A DNA stretch of 5,841 bases from Bordetella parapertussis (lineage in GTDB: Bacteria > Pseudomonadota > Gammaproteobacteria > Burkholderiales > Burkholderiaceae_B). Below, piece by piece: positions 5,412 through 5,841 of the stretch. The stretch spans positions 1-5,841 of the forward strand of contig CALQNE010000229.1 of the NCBI GenBank assembly GCA_943331855.1. Reading direction: 5' to 3'. The notes beneath the pieces are model-generated. The model was not told the DNA's origin. It saw only the letters and a list, made by a program, of their open reading frames with translations, and searched no databases. The first letter of the stretch is position 1; each line of letters starts with the position of its first letter. Both the position numbers and the translations under genes were made by a program.

Positions 5412-5841
5412 ATGCTGCTCTTGCTTGCGTTTCTTCTCAATACGTTGCTGGTTTCAGGCGCAATCCTGATTCACTATGAAGTCTTGTCTTTGCTCGATCG
5501 AAAACTCCCCAACTTTAGTCATATTCCTCCAAGATTTAGAGTGTTGTTAGGGGTCGGTGCCATCTTTTTGACGCATGTCGTCGAGATTTGGTTATTTGCC
5601 TTGGGCTATTTTGTATCGCTACACGTTGATGGCTTGGGTGCTGTTGTTGGCGAGACGGCCGGTCACGGGGTGTTTCTTGATTGCGTTTATCTCTCTTTTG
5701 TCACTTTCACAACAGTGGGTTTTGGCGACATTGTGGCGCAGGGTTATGTGCGTTATCTGACGGGTGCTGAGGCCTTAACCGGTTTAATTCTGATTACGTG
5801 GTCCGCATCCTTTTTGTTTATCGAAATGCAAAAATACTGGA
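5412..5841 (+). CDS. Pore-domain potassium channel-like membrane protein, C-terminus cut by window edge
   Basis: An open frame starts at the ATG at 5412 and runs off the right edge after 143 codons. It encodes a membrane protein of the Ion_trans_2 (two-helix K+ channel pore) type. Hydrophobic helices lie at about residues 2-20, 45-69 and 118-137. Between the last two sits a pore helix, VYLSFVTFT (92-100), and a K+ selectivity filter, TTVGFGD (100-106), with Phe where Tyr is commoner. The final visible residues, IEMQKYW, resemble the end of small single-pore channels of about 150 residues, so little may be missing. An in-frame TAA at 5400-5402 makes this ATG the earliest possible start of that type. 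No good Shine-Dalgarno is seen; GTGAGG at 5386-5391 is about 20 nt away. It follows the deacylase gene by 36 bp and is probably in the same transcript. Confidence 0.82.
   Translation, partial: MLLLLAFLLNTLLVSGAILIHYEVLSLLDRKLPNFSHIPPRFRVLLGVGAIFLTHVVEIWLFALGYFVSLHVDGLGAVVGETAGHGVFLDCVYLSFVTFTTVGFGDIVAQGYVRYLTGAEALTGLILITWSASFLFIEMQKYW

Overview
The window looks like ordinary chromosomal DNA from a Gram-negative proteobacterium. The most likely source is a betaproteobacterium of the order Burkholderiales, possibly the Alcaligenaceae. This placement is inferred from the style of the proteins (a DctP-type TRAP binding protein, a class III aminotransferase, a GH103 transglycosylase with a C-terminal peptidoglycan-binding domain) and from the roughly balanced base composition. 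No marker gene fixes the taxon. I see no rRNA, tRNA, CRISPR array, insertion sequence, integrase or phage gene.

Left part (1-1344, minus strand): two genes of a tripartite TRAP uptake system. dctP encodes the periplasmic solute-binding protein. It is followed by dctQ, the small membrane subunit, which runs off the left edge; the large permease dctM is expected beyond it. Between them lies a strong intrinsic-terminator-like hairpin with a U8 tract that abuts the dctQ ribosome binding site. It probably allows much more binding protein than membrane subunits to be made.

Middle (1345-3479): a 259-bp divergent intergenic region separates dctP from a plus-strand cupin gene. This region holds a plausible cupin promoter and a GTACGGT/ACCGTAC inverted repeat that could be an operator. 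The cupin gene converges on a minus-strand PLP-dependent class III aminotransferase, with about 40 bp between their ends. TRAP transporter, cupin and aminotransferase may form a small organic-acid or amino-acid utilisation locus, but this is inferred only from proximity.

Right part (3480-5841): a 187-bp divergent intergenic region with a plausible plus-strand promoter and a leader hairpin. It precedes three closely spaced plus-strand genes: a periplasmic MltB-family lytic transglycosylase, a YbaK/EbsC-type aminoacyl-tRNA deacylase, and a pore-domain K+ channel-like protein with a TVGFGD filter, cut by the right edge. The gaps of 23 and 36 bp suggest co-transcription. The functions look like housekeeping: wall turnover, translation quality control and ion transport.

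I did not find a convincing new biological system. The observations most worth following up are the dctP-dctQ attenuator, the inverted repeat upstream of dctP, and the variant metal site of the cupin.
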